Shown: piece by piece, positions 52,504 through 61,354 of the stretch
Layout: each line of letters begins with the position of its first letter
Position numbering within the stretch: position 1 is the first letter of the stretch
Origin: Candidatus Woesearchaeota archaeon
GTDB taxonomy: Archaea; Nanobdellota; Nanobdellia; Woesearchaeales; JABGXB01
Assembly: GCA_018675975.1 (NCBI GenBank)
Contig: JABGXB010000003.1
Coordinates: 66,181-130,180 of the forward strand
Direction: 5' to 3'
DNA: 64,000 nucleotides
Position numbers and translations under genes: made by a program
Notes under the pieces: model-generated
Told to the model about the DNA's origin: nothing
Database searches by the model: none
The model's input: only the letters and a program-made list of their open reading frames with translations

Positions 52504-54195
52504 TCATTCACTATCTAAATAAAAATGTTTTAATTTAGCACTACGACTTGGATGTCTTAATTTTCGTTCTGCTTTACATTGAATTTGACGAATACGTTCA
52601 CGAGTTACACCAAACATTTTTCCTACTTCTTCTAATGTTTTTTCCCACCCATCTTCAATTCCATAACGATGAATAATAACTTTTTGTTCTCTTTCAGTTA
52701 AAGTTTTTAAAACTTCACCAACTTTTTCTTTTAAAAATAACTTATTAACATCATTATCAACAGGTTTATTATCATCGGGAATAAATGATTCTAATGTTGC
52801 TTCACTATCCCCCATTTGAACTTTTTGATTAAGTGAAGCTATATCTAATGAATAAGTTATAATTTCATTTACTTTATCTACAGTTAATCCTAATTCTTCA
52901 GCAATTTCATTAGGTTTTGGATTGCAATTATTTTTTTGAGTTAACATTCTTTGAACTTTACGAACCATATTAATAGTTTCAACCATATGTACTGGAATTC
53001 TAATCGTTCTAGCTTGATCTGCAATTGCACGAGTTATTGCTTGACGAACCCACCATATAGCATAAGTACTAAATTTAAAACCTTTTTTATATTTAAATTT
53101 ATCAACCGCACGTATAAGTCCACCATTTCCTTCTTGAATTAAATCTAAAAAATGTAAACCTCTTTTAGTATATTTTTTAGCAGTAGATACTACAAGTCTT
53201 AAATTACTCTCAATCATTTTAGATTTTGCAACCTTATCACCTTTTTCAATAAGTTTTGCTAATGCTATTTCTTCTTCTACACTTAAAAGTGGAATTTTTC
53301 CAATTTCGAGAAGATAATTTTTTACAGTATCCTCATTTTTAATATCACTTAAATATGAATTAGAAGATTTATCAACTGATGCGTCCATTCCCTTAGTGTA
53401 TGCATTCTTTACATCATTAGCAGTTATTTGTTTCACAATTGTTTCAGAATCAATTTCAGTACCTTCTCCAATTCCATAAACTGGTTTAATTTGTCGTAAT
53501 GAATTCGGTGAGTCTAAATCAAAATAATCCGCAGAAACTTCAACAAATTCAGTTGCATTTTTACTTTCATCTAATTCAGGAATATCATCATACAAATCAG
53601 AATCATTTGAATCATAAATAGGAGTTTGTTCTAATTTTTTATTAATATACTCAGTTTTTTTTGTCCTCGTAGTTTTTTTTTTATTAACTGGTTTAGGAAC
53701 CTTAACATATTTTGTATTTGAATCTTTTTTAATTGTAGTAGATGGTTTACTTTCTAAAATAGTTTCCAATGGAACACTTGTTTTCTTTGGTTTTGGTTTA
53801 GATAAATCCCCTTGAATAACATGCAATTCTGGTTTTTTATATTCAAAATCAGCTTCACCAGCTTCACCAACTAATTCAACAAGTTCTTTAACAAAATAAC
53901 CAAAAGTATCACCAACTTTTTTCATTAAATGTCTTATATCTCTACGCTTATAATCTGTTGAACTATGAAAATGACCTTGTGCTACAAATCTTTGTTCTGG
54001 TAATAATTCAACATCTAAATAATAACTTAAAACTCCTAATATTAAAGAACCAGAGACTTCATTTGGTAAAATTTTACTAAGAACACTATTATATTCATCA
54101 CTCATATCTAAATCAGAAAGAGAATATATTTCTCTAGGTGAAATATCACTTATTTGTAAATAGTTTTCTTTTTCTACCCTATTTGGATTATTCAT
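52504..54195 (-). CDS. rpoD: Complete bacterial-type sigma-70 factor (RpoD-like) in an archaeon
   Basis: 563 aa. Residues 287-560 are a full group-1-like sigma core: region 1.2 ([20 protein letters not shown]), region 2 (328-417) with clamp-binding LDLIQEGN (350-357), melting motif [10 protein letters not shown] (373-382), -10 readers Q385 and T388 in [14 protein letters not shown], and [14 protein letters not shown]; region 3 with the sigma finger at about 460-476; and region 4.2 with [18 protein letters not shown] (R532, E533, R536) and KLRHPSRS for the -35 element. All these match E. coli sigma-70 contact residues. Residues 1-285 replace region 1.1 with a new domain (1-115) and a Lys/Pro/Asp-rich linker. 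The ATG follows the stop of the 784-aa gene directly, so the two are coupled. Known RNA polymerases of archaea do not use sigma; its partner here is unknown. Confidence 0.95.
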   Translation of the reverse strand: MNNPNRVEKENYLQISDISPREIYSLSDLDMSDEYNSVLSKILPNEVSGSLILGVLSYYLDVELLPEQRFVAQGHFHSSTDYKRRDIRHLMKKVGDTFGYFVKELVELVGEAGEADFEYKKPELHVIQGDLSKPKPKKTSVPLETILESKPSTTIKKDSNTKYVKVPKPVNKKKTTRTKKTEYINKKLEQTPIYDSNDSDLYDDIPELDESKNATEFVEVSADYFDLDSPNSLRQIKPVYGIGEGTEIDSETIVKQITANDVKNAYTKGMDASVDKSSNSYLSDIKNEDTVKNYLLEIGKIPLLSVEEEIALAKLIEKGDKVAKSKMIESNLRLVVSTAKKYTKRGLHFLDLIQEGNGGLIRAVDKFKYKKGFKFSTYAIWWVRQAITRAIADQARTIRIPVHMVETINMVRKVQRMLTQKNNCNPKPNEIAEELGLTVDKVNEIITYSLDIASLNQKVQMGDSEATLESFIPDDNKPVDNDVNKLFLKEKVGEVLKTLTEREQKVIIHRYGIEDGWEKTLEEVGKMFGVTRERIRQIQCKAERKLRHPSRSAKLKHFYLDSE

Positions 54196-56550
54196 TTAAA
54201 TACCGTCATAAAATTGTTTAAATTTATTTAAATTATATAAAACATCTTCGCCATCTTGAACAGGTATATCCTTTTCATGATTATCTAAAACATCCCAAGT
54301 TTTATCTTCATCAAAACCCTTTTCAATCAATCCACCAGCAGACAAATATACATCATCTAAAGGACTTTCAACTATACTTTTAGAATCTAAGCCACTATTT
54401 AAATCTTGCTCCAAATTTAATTTAAAAGTACCATCCATAATTGCATCTCTCATTTCAGGAAATACTTGAGCTACAAGACTTAAAGAATACATTGAATCAT
54501 CTCCGGATCCATTAACACTTCCACCCAACCAAATTTGTAAAACATCTTTCGGTAATTTATACGCTTTCGTTGAACAAACAAATTCATATACTTCAGATAA
54601 TGAAACTTTATTTTTTAAAACACTCTCAAATTGTTTTTGAAATATTTCTTCTTCATCAATCGCATAACTATAACTTTCACCACAAAATTCTTTTAAAACA
54701 TCTTCACTATATAAACCATTTTCACCGTCCCCATGACAAGCTTTAATACGTGCATTTAATGTATCAAAAGGAATACTATTTTCAACAAGAGATCTTTCAT
54801 GTATTGCATATATATTTGGAAGCGTAAACATTTGCATTTCATCATTTTCATCAGGAATTGTATCCTTGTTAAGACTTTTTTTTTTACTTTCATATAAATT
54901 TCTTTCTTTAATTACATTTCTAACATATGTTAAAATTTCATTTCTTTGTTTAGGATACCTAGATATTAAAATTGAAACTAAACTTGATGCATTCGGATCC
55001 CCTTTATAACGATCTTTTTCTGCAAATTTAATACGTGGAAGTTTCAAAAAATCTGCATCTGAATCTAAAAATTTTAATTCTTTTAATAAATTTAAACTCA
55101 CTCCTTGATTTAAATATAAATTTAAAATATCTTTTTCTTTTTCAACAAATTGTTTATAATCACTAAATAATTGTTCTAATTTTCCTTTTTTATCTCTATA
55201 AAGTTTTTTTGAGAATATACTTTCACCCAAGTAATACCCATCAGTAAATTTTAATTTTTTAGATAAATTATTTGAAAAACGTATAAAATCCATATCAAAA
55301 TTATCATCAAAAGAAACAAGTAAATATAAATCTCTTGCAATTACTTTAGAACTTAAGAGTTCATCTAAAGAATTTACTTTATCGATATTAGTTATATTAT
55401 AATTTTTTGTTGGATCTAAATCTGTTGAATGAGTTTTTTTTGTTTGTCTAAGATTTAATTTTTTTGATTCACCTAATTTTTGTTCTAAATTCTTATCTGC
55501 ATCAATATTCTTATCTACATTTGTATCTGGTTCACTTTCACCTATATTTAATTTTCTTTTAACTTCATTTAAAATTTTACCTTCATGTTGTTTAAAGAAT
55601 CTAACAATCACATCCAAATGATATTTAATTACTCCATCTTCTTTAAAATGAGGAACTCCTTTTTTTTTAAACACTTTTTTTAAAAGACTTTTTGCTAAAA
55701 AAAAAGATCCAGAATGTTTTAATATATCACCAACTTCATTTAATGTAAAACTTATTTTTGATAAATCAACTTCTTTTTTGAAATTATCACAATCATAAAT
55801 TTCATCTGATGAATCTAATGGTTTTGGAATTTCTACAATAGATGGAGGTTCAAGAATATCAGAAGAAGATTCAACTTTAATTGGAGTTGGAATAATAGAT
55901 TGAGGCTCAAGAACATCAGAAGATTCAACTGTAATTGGAGTTGAAATAATAGACACTGTTTTTGAAACATCAGAAGAACTAACTAATGCTTCTAATTTAG
56001 GTTCAACTGGTTTAATATAATGTTTAGATTCTAAAACAGGTTCAATTTTTATAGATATTTTACTTTGATTAAATAATTTGAAAGGTTCAGCAATTTGAGT
56101 TAAAGGTTTTTTCTCTATATTAAAATTTAATAAATTACTTCCCATTATTAAATTCGATAAACCATATACAGGTTCATTTGCTTTTGAATCATATGATCGA
56201 AATGATGAAAAATTAAAATCAGAATTACCTTCCTTTTTTGATAATTTAACTTTCAAATCAGATTTTTTAATTTCTTTTTTTTTAATTTTATGATCTTCAA
56301 TAATAACTTGAGCAGCTCCCACAATTTCAGGAATATTTGATTTTAAATTTTCAACAATCATAGCTAATTCAATTTCATCTACATCATTTGTAAAAAATGG
56401 ATCTAAATCAAAATTATTTATATCAGCACAATCTAAAATATCTAATAATTCACTTTTAGAAAAACAAGTATTTAATTCAGCTCCATATTTTTTAAATATA
56501 CTGACCCAACCTCTTTTATTTGCTAGACTGTTATCACTTAATATTCCCAC
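54196..56550 (-). CDS. Sigma-coupled protein with an array of HTH-like modules
   Basis: 784 aa, starts at GTG 56550 (leaderless from a TATA box). N-terminal helical domain (1-90); a Ser/Pro/Glu-rich linker with two 22-residue repeats (about 205-247: SSDVLEPQSIIPTPI, SSDILEPPSIVEIPK); then repeated modules resembling MerR/excisionase helix-turn-helix domains: 267-320 (FTLNEVGDILKHSG...DGVIKYHLDVIVRFF), 484-543, 575-625 (FTLPNIYAIHERS...NGLYSEDVLKEF), 648-706 (VSLSEVYEFVCST...SMYSLSLVAQVF) and 733-781. Each has an opening L-x-E/N-[VI] helix, a late gly/asp-rich wing and a Y-S/H-x-D/S-V ending. The module assignment is mine and needs structural confirmation. The direct junction with the sigma ATG suggests an anti-sigma, activator or scaffold. 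Confidence 0.65.
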   Translation of the reverse strand: MGILSDNSLANKRGWVSIFKKYGAELNTCFSKSELLDILDCADINNFDLDPFFTNDVDEIELAMIVENLKSNIPEIVGAAQVIIEDHKIKKKEIKKSDLKVKLSKKEGNSDFNFSSFRSYDSKANEPVYGLSNLIMGSNLLNFNIEKKPLTQIAEPFKLFNQSKISIKIEPVLESKHYIKPVEPKLEALVSSSDVSKTVSIISTPITVESSDVLEPQSIIPTPIKVESSSDILEPPSIVEIPKPLDSSDEIYDCDNFKKEVDLSKISFTLNEVGDILKHSGSFFLAKSLLKKVFKKKGVPHFKEDGVIKYHLDVIVRFFKQHEGKILNEVKRKLNIGESEPDTNVDKNIDADKNLEQKLGESKKLNLRQTKKTHSTDLDPTKNYNITNIDKVNSLDELLSSKVIARDLYLLVSFDDNFDMDFIRFSNNLSKKLKFTDGYYLGESIFSKKLYRDKKGKLEQLFSDYKQFVEKEKDILNLYLNQGVSLNLLKELKFLDSDADFLKLPRIKFAEKDRYKGDPNASSLVSILISRYPKQRNEILTYVRNVIKERNLYESKKKSLNKDTIPDENDEMQMFTLPNIYAIHERSLVENSIPFDTLNARIKACHGDGENGLYSEDVLKEFCGESYSYAIDEEEIFQKQFESVLKNKVSLSEVYEFVCSTKAYKLPKDVLQIWLGGSVNGSGDDSMYSLSLVAQVFPEMRDAIMDGTFKLNLEQDLNSGLDSKSIVESPLDDVYLSAGGLIEKGFDEDKTWDVLDNHEKDIPVQDGEDVLYNLNKFKQFYDGI

Positions 56551-56571
56551 AATAAATTATCTTAGAATTTA

Positions 56572-56580
56572 CTTTATATA
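56572..56580 (-). promoter_or_regulatory. TATA box of the sigma operon
   Basis: TATATAAAG on the minus strand, centred about 26 nt before the GTG at 56550. No bacterial -35/-10 pair is evident. The sigma operon itself therefore looks to be read by the TBP/TFB machinery, as a leaderless message. Confidence 0.5.
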
Positions 56581-56634
56581 CATTTTGCAGCATAAACATA
56601 GTCTTTTAAAAACACATATTAAACCTATTATAAA

Positions 56635-57723
56635 TTATAATTGTAAAACTTTTGGTAATTTAGATCTTATCTTCAAATACCATTTTGATAAAATATACAT
56701 AATTCCAACTAAAGGAATAGTTAATATCCATGCATGTAAATCTGGAAGTAAATCTTTATATCCACTAATTTCTAAAACTTTTAAAATTAATAAATAATGA
56801 CTTACATATAAAAAAAATGCAGCATAACCAATTTGTTTTAAAAAATTTAAAATTGAAGAAGTAATTCTATCTGTAAAATTATTATAAAACCAAAGGGCTA
56901 TTGAACAAATTAATGCCGATTGACTTACAGCATAATGTGTTAACATAAATGATCTACCATAATAATTAATTGGTAAACCTAAAAAATGTATTACAAAAGT
57001 TAAAATAAAATATAATGCACTATAAAAAACTAATTTTTTAGAATCAATACCTTGCATAATTAAATTAATTAAAATAACACCACCAAGCATAATTGGAAAT
57101 AAATTAAATATTGAAAACCAACCTCTAAATAAGGAATTTAAAATTACACTCCATATTACCGAAAATGGAGAAGATAAATCTGGTTGTCTTGGACCAATTT
57201 CACCAACTATTGTACTATCAACAATATAATACATTTGAGATTGTAAAAATGCAAATAAAATTATTATACTAAATAAAAATAAATATGAACTTAATCTCAT
57301 TTTTTTTAAGATTTTATAAAACATTAAAATAAATCCTGCAGTAAAAATAGCAGTTAATCCAATTCCTTGAATTGCTTCTTCCCATCTTAAATAAATAAAT
57401 ATATTCCACATAATAATTGTAAATGGTAAACTAATTAAAATATATTTTCCATATCGTTTAAAAATTTCTTTTAATACTTTTAATTTAGAACGTGGTTGAC
57501 TTCCAGACATTCGTTTTCTTAATAATAAAAATACACTCATACCACTAACAAATGTAAATAATAAACTTGGTGGAAACCATGTAACAGAATGAATCATTTC
57601 TACATAGTATGGAGGTGTTGTATAAATACTTGAAACAGATAAAAAATCAAAAATTTGAATCGTTACCATAATAAGTAAAGCTATACCACGAAAAATATCA
57701 ACATAATCTAATCTTTTTATCAT
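56635..57723 (-). CDS. Membrane acyltransferase (HGSNAT/DUF1624-like)
   Basis: 362 aa with about ten transmembrane helices. Opens with the signature RLDYVDIFRGIALLIMVTIQ (DUF1624/heparan-alpha-glucosaminide acetyltransferase and acyltransferase-3 relatives), which move acetyl groups across the membrane onto sugars. Overlaps the deacetylase gene by 4 nt, so acetylation and deacetylation of the same surface glycan are plausible. The substrate is unknown. Confidence 0.78.
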   Translation of the reverse strand: MIKRLDYVDIFRGIALLIMVTIQIFDFLSVSSIYTTPPYYVEMIHSVTWFPPSLLFTFVSGMSVFLLLRKRMSGSQPRSKLKVLKEIFKRYGKYILISLPFTIIMWNIFIYLRWEEAIQGIGLTAIFTAGFILMFYKILKKMRLSSYLFLFSIIILFAFLQSQMYYIVDSTIVGEIGPRQPDLSSPFSVIWSVILNSLFRGWFSIFNLFPIMLGGVILINLIMQGIDSKKLVFYSALYFILTFVIHFLGLPINYYGRSFMLTHYAVSQSALICSIALWFYNNFTDRITSSILNFLKQIGYAAFFLYVSHYLLILKVLEISGYKDLLPDLHAWILTIPLVGIMYILSKWYLKIRSKLPKVLQL

Positions 57724-58475
57724 CTATCACACATAATTATTTCTGAAACTGTTTTAATTTCTATTTGCTTTGCTTTAATATAATTAATAAGATTTTCTAA
57801 AATATTAGGATGAATTGAATACTCGTAACTATTGTTTGTAGTAACTAAGTGTAACATAAATACAGTCCAAGTATTATTAATTAATGTATTGTCAACAATT
57901 TTTTTTAAAAATGACATTTGTGTTCTATTTGTAATCCAAATTGACGAAATATTATATTTATCAAAATTATTTATATCATTATAACCCCATGTACTTGGCC
58001 TAATAGAATTATAATATTTTTTTGCTATTAATTTAATTTGATCATTATAATGTCCATAAGGAATTGAAACTGAAATAATATTAAACCCATTATTATTTAA
58101 TATTCTCTTTGATTCACTAAATTCAAATTCAATTTGAGAATCATTCATTTTAGTCATATCATTATGTGTTAAAGTGTGACTTGCAAGTTCCCAATTAGAA
58201 TTTTGTAATTCTTTAATATGAGACCAATTCATTAAAGTTTTATTTTCAAATTTATTGCCAACTAATCCAGCTATAATATAATTTGTTCCTGTTATATTAT
58301 ATTTTGAAAAAATAGGATAAGCATTAATATATTGATCAATTGTACCATCATCAAATGTAAATGAGATGACTCCACCATCACAATATGAACTATTATTTAT
58401 ATTATTAAAAATAATAATGAAAATTAAAATAATTAATAGTAGAAATATAAAACAATTTAATTTTTTTAACTTCAT
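57720..58475 (-). CDS. Polysaccharide deacetylase (NodB-fold), membrane-anchored
   Basis: 251 aa. N-terminal anchor helix (FIFLLLIILIFIIIF), then the NodB domain outside the cell: ISFTFDDGTIDQY with the metal-binding Asp pair, ASHTLTHNDM (HxxxH), IPYGHYNDQIK, and FMLHLV near the end. Removes acetyl from N-acetylated sugars of an envelope or neighbour polysaccharide. Overlaps both flanking genes by 4 nt. Confidence 0.9.
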   Translation of the reverse strand: MKLKKLNCFIFLLLIILIFIIIFNNINNSSYCDGGVISFTFDDGTIDQYINAYPIFSKYNITGTNYIIAGLVGNKFENKTLMNWSHIKELQNSNWELASHTLTHNDMTKMNDSQIEFEFSESKRILNNNGFNIISVSIPYGHYNDQIKLIAKKYYNSIRPSTWGYNDINNFDKYNISSIWITNRTQMSFLKKIVDNTLINNTWTVFMLHLVTTNNSYEYSIHPNILENLINYIKAKQIEIKTVSEIIMCDR

Positions 58476-58960
58476 TTTTTTAAAGCTTTATTCATAGCTT
58501 CAATATTTAAATCCGCCTTAGCTTTCATACTTTGTGAAAATAATTTTTTGGTTAATTTGCTATCAGCCCATTTATATTTATTTACTTCATCTTTTTTTAA
58601 ATAAAATCTTCCAGGACCATAATAATTTGAAAATACAAAAAAATATGCCTTACCATGATTAAATTCACCTAAATCATAATTTCTAATTGTAAGCTCACCA
58701 TAATGTAAATTAATTTCAGGTGTACTAAGCTCTAAATTCATTATAGATAATTCTTCATATAATTCACGAAAAAACGCATCTTGAATAGTTTCATCAAAAT
58801 GAATTCCACCTTGTGGAAAATACCAATGATTATTATTTCTAGATGATCTTACTAGAAGAAATTCATTTTTATCATTTTTGATTATACATACGGCTGTTGG
58901 CCTATATGACTTATCTTTAAAGAGTTTTCTAACTAATTCATTCCCATTAATACTATTCAT
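58472..58960 (-). CDS. Nudix hydrolase
   Basis: 162 aa. Nudix box GGIHFDETIQDAFFRELYEEL (G-x5-E-x7-RE-x2-EE; longer than 20 residues so broken here as GGIHFDETIQ and DAFFRELYEEL) after WYFPQ. The WxFPQGG start is shared by RppH and dinucleotide-hydrolase relatives. First gene of an operon with the deacetylase and acyltransferase, so it could also handle a sugar nucleotide. Confidence 0.88.
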   Translation of the reverse strand: MNSINGNELVRKLFKDKSYRPTAVCIIKNDKNEFLLVRSSRNNNHWYFPQGGIHFDETIQDAFFRELYEELSIMNLELSTPEINLHYGELTIRNYDLGEFNHGKAYFFVFSNYYGPGRFYLKKDEVNKYKWADSKLTKKLFSQSMKAKADLNIEAMNKALKK

Positions 58961-59052
58961 AAAAAAACTAAAAATTGATTATTTATATATTTAATCTTAT
59001 AAAAGAAGATAATATTTAAAAATTAAAAAAATAATTAAAATTTGAAAATACC

Positions 59053-59889
59053 ATGAAAAAAATTAATAATGTTATTTTAGTATATAAAAAAAGTTCATAT
59101 GAATTAAAAAGATATAATAGTAGGTATGAGCAACATGTTAAATTAGCTCATAAAAGACAAAAAGATACATTAAACGCTGTTATCAATTTCCTAAAATTAA
59201 AAAAAATAAAACATCAAATATTCTATAGAGCTGAATTAAATAAAATTTTAAATGCAGATTTAATAATTTCAGTAGGTGGTGATGGAACTTTTTTAGAAGT
59301 TAGCCATTATGTGTTAAATAGTCCAATATTAGGAATAAATAGTGATGCACAAAGTAGTACTGGTTTTTTTTGTCATGCAAATAAAAATAATTTTAAAGAA
59401 ATTATTGAAAATATAGAAAAAGAGCCTAAAACTAAATTAACTCGAATGCAATTATCTTTAAATGACAAAAAAATAAAACAATTAGTTGTTAATGATATTT
59501 TAATTGCACATAAAAATCCAGCAGCAACAACAAAATATGAGGCTATATTAAATTATAATAAAAATATAATTAAATTAAAAAATAAAGATAGTGGATTATT
59601 ATTAAGTACTGGTTCTGGCTCAAGTGCATTTATGTATAATGAAGGTGGAAAAAAGTTTGATATAGATAAAGATTATTTTATTGCATATGCAAGAGCAAAT
59701 CGAAATAGTGAATTCTTTTATTTTGAAGATGCAAAAATTGAATCTAGTTCATATTTAGGTAGAATCTATATTGACGGACCACATTTAAATTATTCATTTA
59801 AATTAAATTCTATTTTAAAAATAACAAAAGGTATTAAATTAAATGTAATTGGAGATTTAAACAATAAAAGAAAAAAAATTGAAGAATAA
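59053..59889 (+). CDS. nadK: NAD kinase
   Basis: 278 aa. Makes NADP from NAD. GGDGT in IISVGGDGTFLEVSHYV, ILGINSDAQSSTGFFC, VNDILIAHKNPAATTKYE and GSGSSAFMYNEGGK (NADK C-terminal NAD site). N-terminal 60 residues are unusually basic and more variable. The next gene begins in its stop codon (TAATG). Confidence 0.88.
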   Translation: MKKINNVILVYKKSSYELKRYNSRYEQHVKLAHKRQKDTLNAVINFLKLKKIKHQIFYRAELNKILNADLIISVGGDGTFLEVSHYVLNSPILGINSDAQSSTGFFCHANKNNFKEIIENIEKEPKTKLTRMQLSLNDKKIKQLVVNDILIAHKNPAATTKYEAILNYNKNIIKLKNKDSGLLLSTGSGSSAFMYNEGGKKFDIDKDYFIAYARANRNSEFFYFEDAKIESSSYLGRIYIDGPHLNYSFKLNSILKITKGIKLNVIGDLNNKRKKIEE

Positions 59890-60572
59890 TGGAAAATAAA
59901 AAAAACTTAGAATATTTAGATAAATATTATTCACTAAAATCTATAGGAAATAGTATAGATTATTTAAGTAAAAAAATAAAAAGAATTAGAGCACATGTTA
60001 ATCCATTTAAATTTTTAGATAAACATCAATTTGAAGGATTTAAAAATAATAATCCAATAATAATAGATATAGGCTGTGCAAAAGCTGAATTTATATTTGA
60101 ATTATATAAAAAATTAAAAAATTATAATTTCATAGGATTTGAAGTACGTCCATTAATGATTAAATATTTAGAACAAGAATTTGAAAAATATAAAAATATC
60201 ATATTTTTTTCTGGAAATGCACAAAATAATTTAATTAATATAATTGAACCCAATCTTAAAAAAAATATAAAAATAGAATATATTTTTATTAATTTTCCTG
60301 ATCCATGGATAAAAACTAAACATATTAAAAGAAGAATTATTAATAAAGAATTTTTAAATCAAATTTATCAATTATTTGAAAAATATAATGTAAAAACTAA
60401 AATTATAATTCAAACAGATGTAGATTTTATGTTTAATGATATAAAAGAACAAATAATTAATAGTAAATATGAAAAATATACATTATTTGACAAACCAATA
60501 TTTAATATTCAAACTAAATGGGAAATTGATTCAATAAAAAAGAAAAAAACAATATATAGATTATTAATATAA
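59889..60572 (+). CDS. trmB: TrmB-like tRNA (guanine-N7-)-methyltransferase
   Basis: 227 aa. SAM motif IIDIGCAKAEFIFEL, acidic IGFEVRPLMIKYLE, and the family marker INFPDPWIKTKHIKRRIIN; then the FLNQIYQLF helix, TDVDFMF and the closing TKWEIDSIKKKKTIYRL. TrmB makes m7G46 in tRNA and is chiefly bacterial and eukaryotic. It shares one base with nadK, so the pair is co-translated. Confidence 0.85.
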   Translation: MENKKNLEYLDKYYSLKSIGNSIDYLSKKIKRIRAHVNPFKFLDKHQFEGFKNNNPIIIDIGCAKAEFIFELYKKLKNYNFIGFEVRPLMIKYLEQEFEKYKNIIFFSGNAQNNLINIIEPNLKKNIKIEYIFINFPDPWIKTKHIKRRIINKEFLNQIYQLFEKYNVKTKIIIQTDVDFMFNDIKEQIINSKYEKYTLFDKPIFNIQTKWEIDSIKKKKTIYRLLI

Positions 60573-60607
60573 AATATTTTTATAAACTATTAGAAATTTT
60601 CAAATTT

Positions 60608-61354
60608 ATGGTATATTATTATATTTTTTTAAGTAGTATAATTGTTTCATTAATTTCATTAATAATTATATTACCATTTTTAAAATTATTTAATAATAAA
60701 AAAATATTATTAGCATTACTAAGTCTATCAGTTGGAATATTATTTGGAAATGTTTTTATTCACATTCTTCCAGAAATTATTGAATTATATGGTTATAATT
60801 CAAATATTGCAATTAGTATTATATTAGGCTTTTTTATAATGTTTTTAATTGAAAAATTTATTCATCACCATCATAACTGTAAAAATATAAAAAAAGAAAA
60901 ACAAATAGGTCATCAACATGCATATCACTTAGGTACTATGAATTTAATAGGAGATGGTGTACATAATTTAATTGATGGAATGATAATTGCAAGTTCATAT
61001 TTAATTAATATACCTTTAGGTATTGCTACAACAATTTCAATAATATTTCATGAAATCCCTCAAGAAATTGCAGATTTTTCTATTTTAATTTATTCCGGTT
61101 GGGAAAAGAAAAAAGCTATATTATTTAATTTATTATCTGGATTAATGTCAATATTTGGAGCATTTATTGCAATCATATTAAATAATAGTTTTAATAATTT
61201 TTTATATTTTATAATGCCTTTTGCAGCAGGTACGTTTTTATATATAGCAACATGTAATTTAGTTCCAGAATTACATAGACATTGTGATTATAAAAATACA
61301 TTAATTCATATAATTTCAATTTCAATAGGAATAATTATTATGTTTATAATTTAA
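60608..61354 (+). CDS. ZIP-family metal transporter
   Basis: 248 aa, about eight transmembrane helices. Histidine-rich loop (FIHHHHNC), then NLIGDGVHNLIDGMIIASSY (ZIP helix 4 HN...D metal site) and FHEIPQEIADFSIL (helix 5 HEIPQE). Imports Zn or Fe into the cytoplasm. Stops overlap the converging gene by 4 nt. Confidence 0.9.
   Translation: MVYYYIFLSSIIVSLISLIIILPFLKLFNNKKILLALLSLSVGILFGNVFIHILPEIIELYGYNSNIAISIILGFFIMFLIEKFIHHHHNCKNIKKEKQIGHQHAYHLGTMNLIGDGVHNLIDGMIIASSYLINIPLGIATTISIIFHEIPQEIADFSILIYSGWEKKKAILFNLLSGLMSIFGAFIAIILNNSFNNFLYFIMPFAAGTFLYIATCNLVPELHRHCDYKNTLIHIISISIGIIIMFII

Noticed and set aside
52504-56550. Sigma operon as bacterial contamination
   Set aside because: The flanking genes are archaeal (DNA ligase) or DPANN-like, composition is the same AT-rich type, and the operon has a TATA box; still to be confirmed by read mapping.
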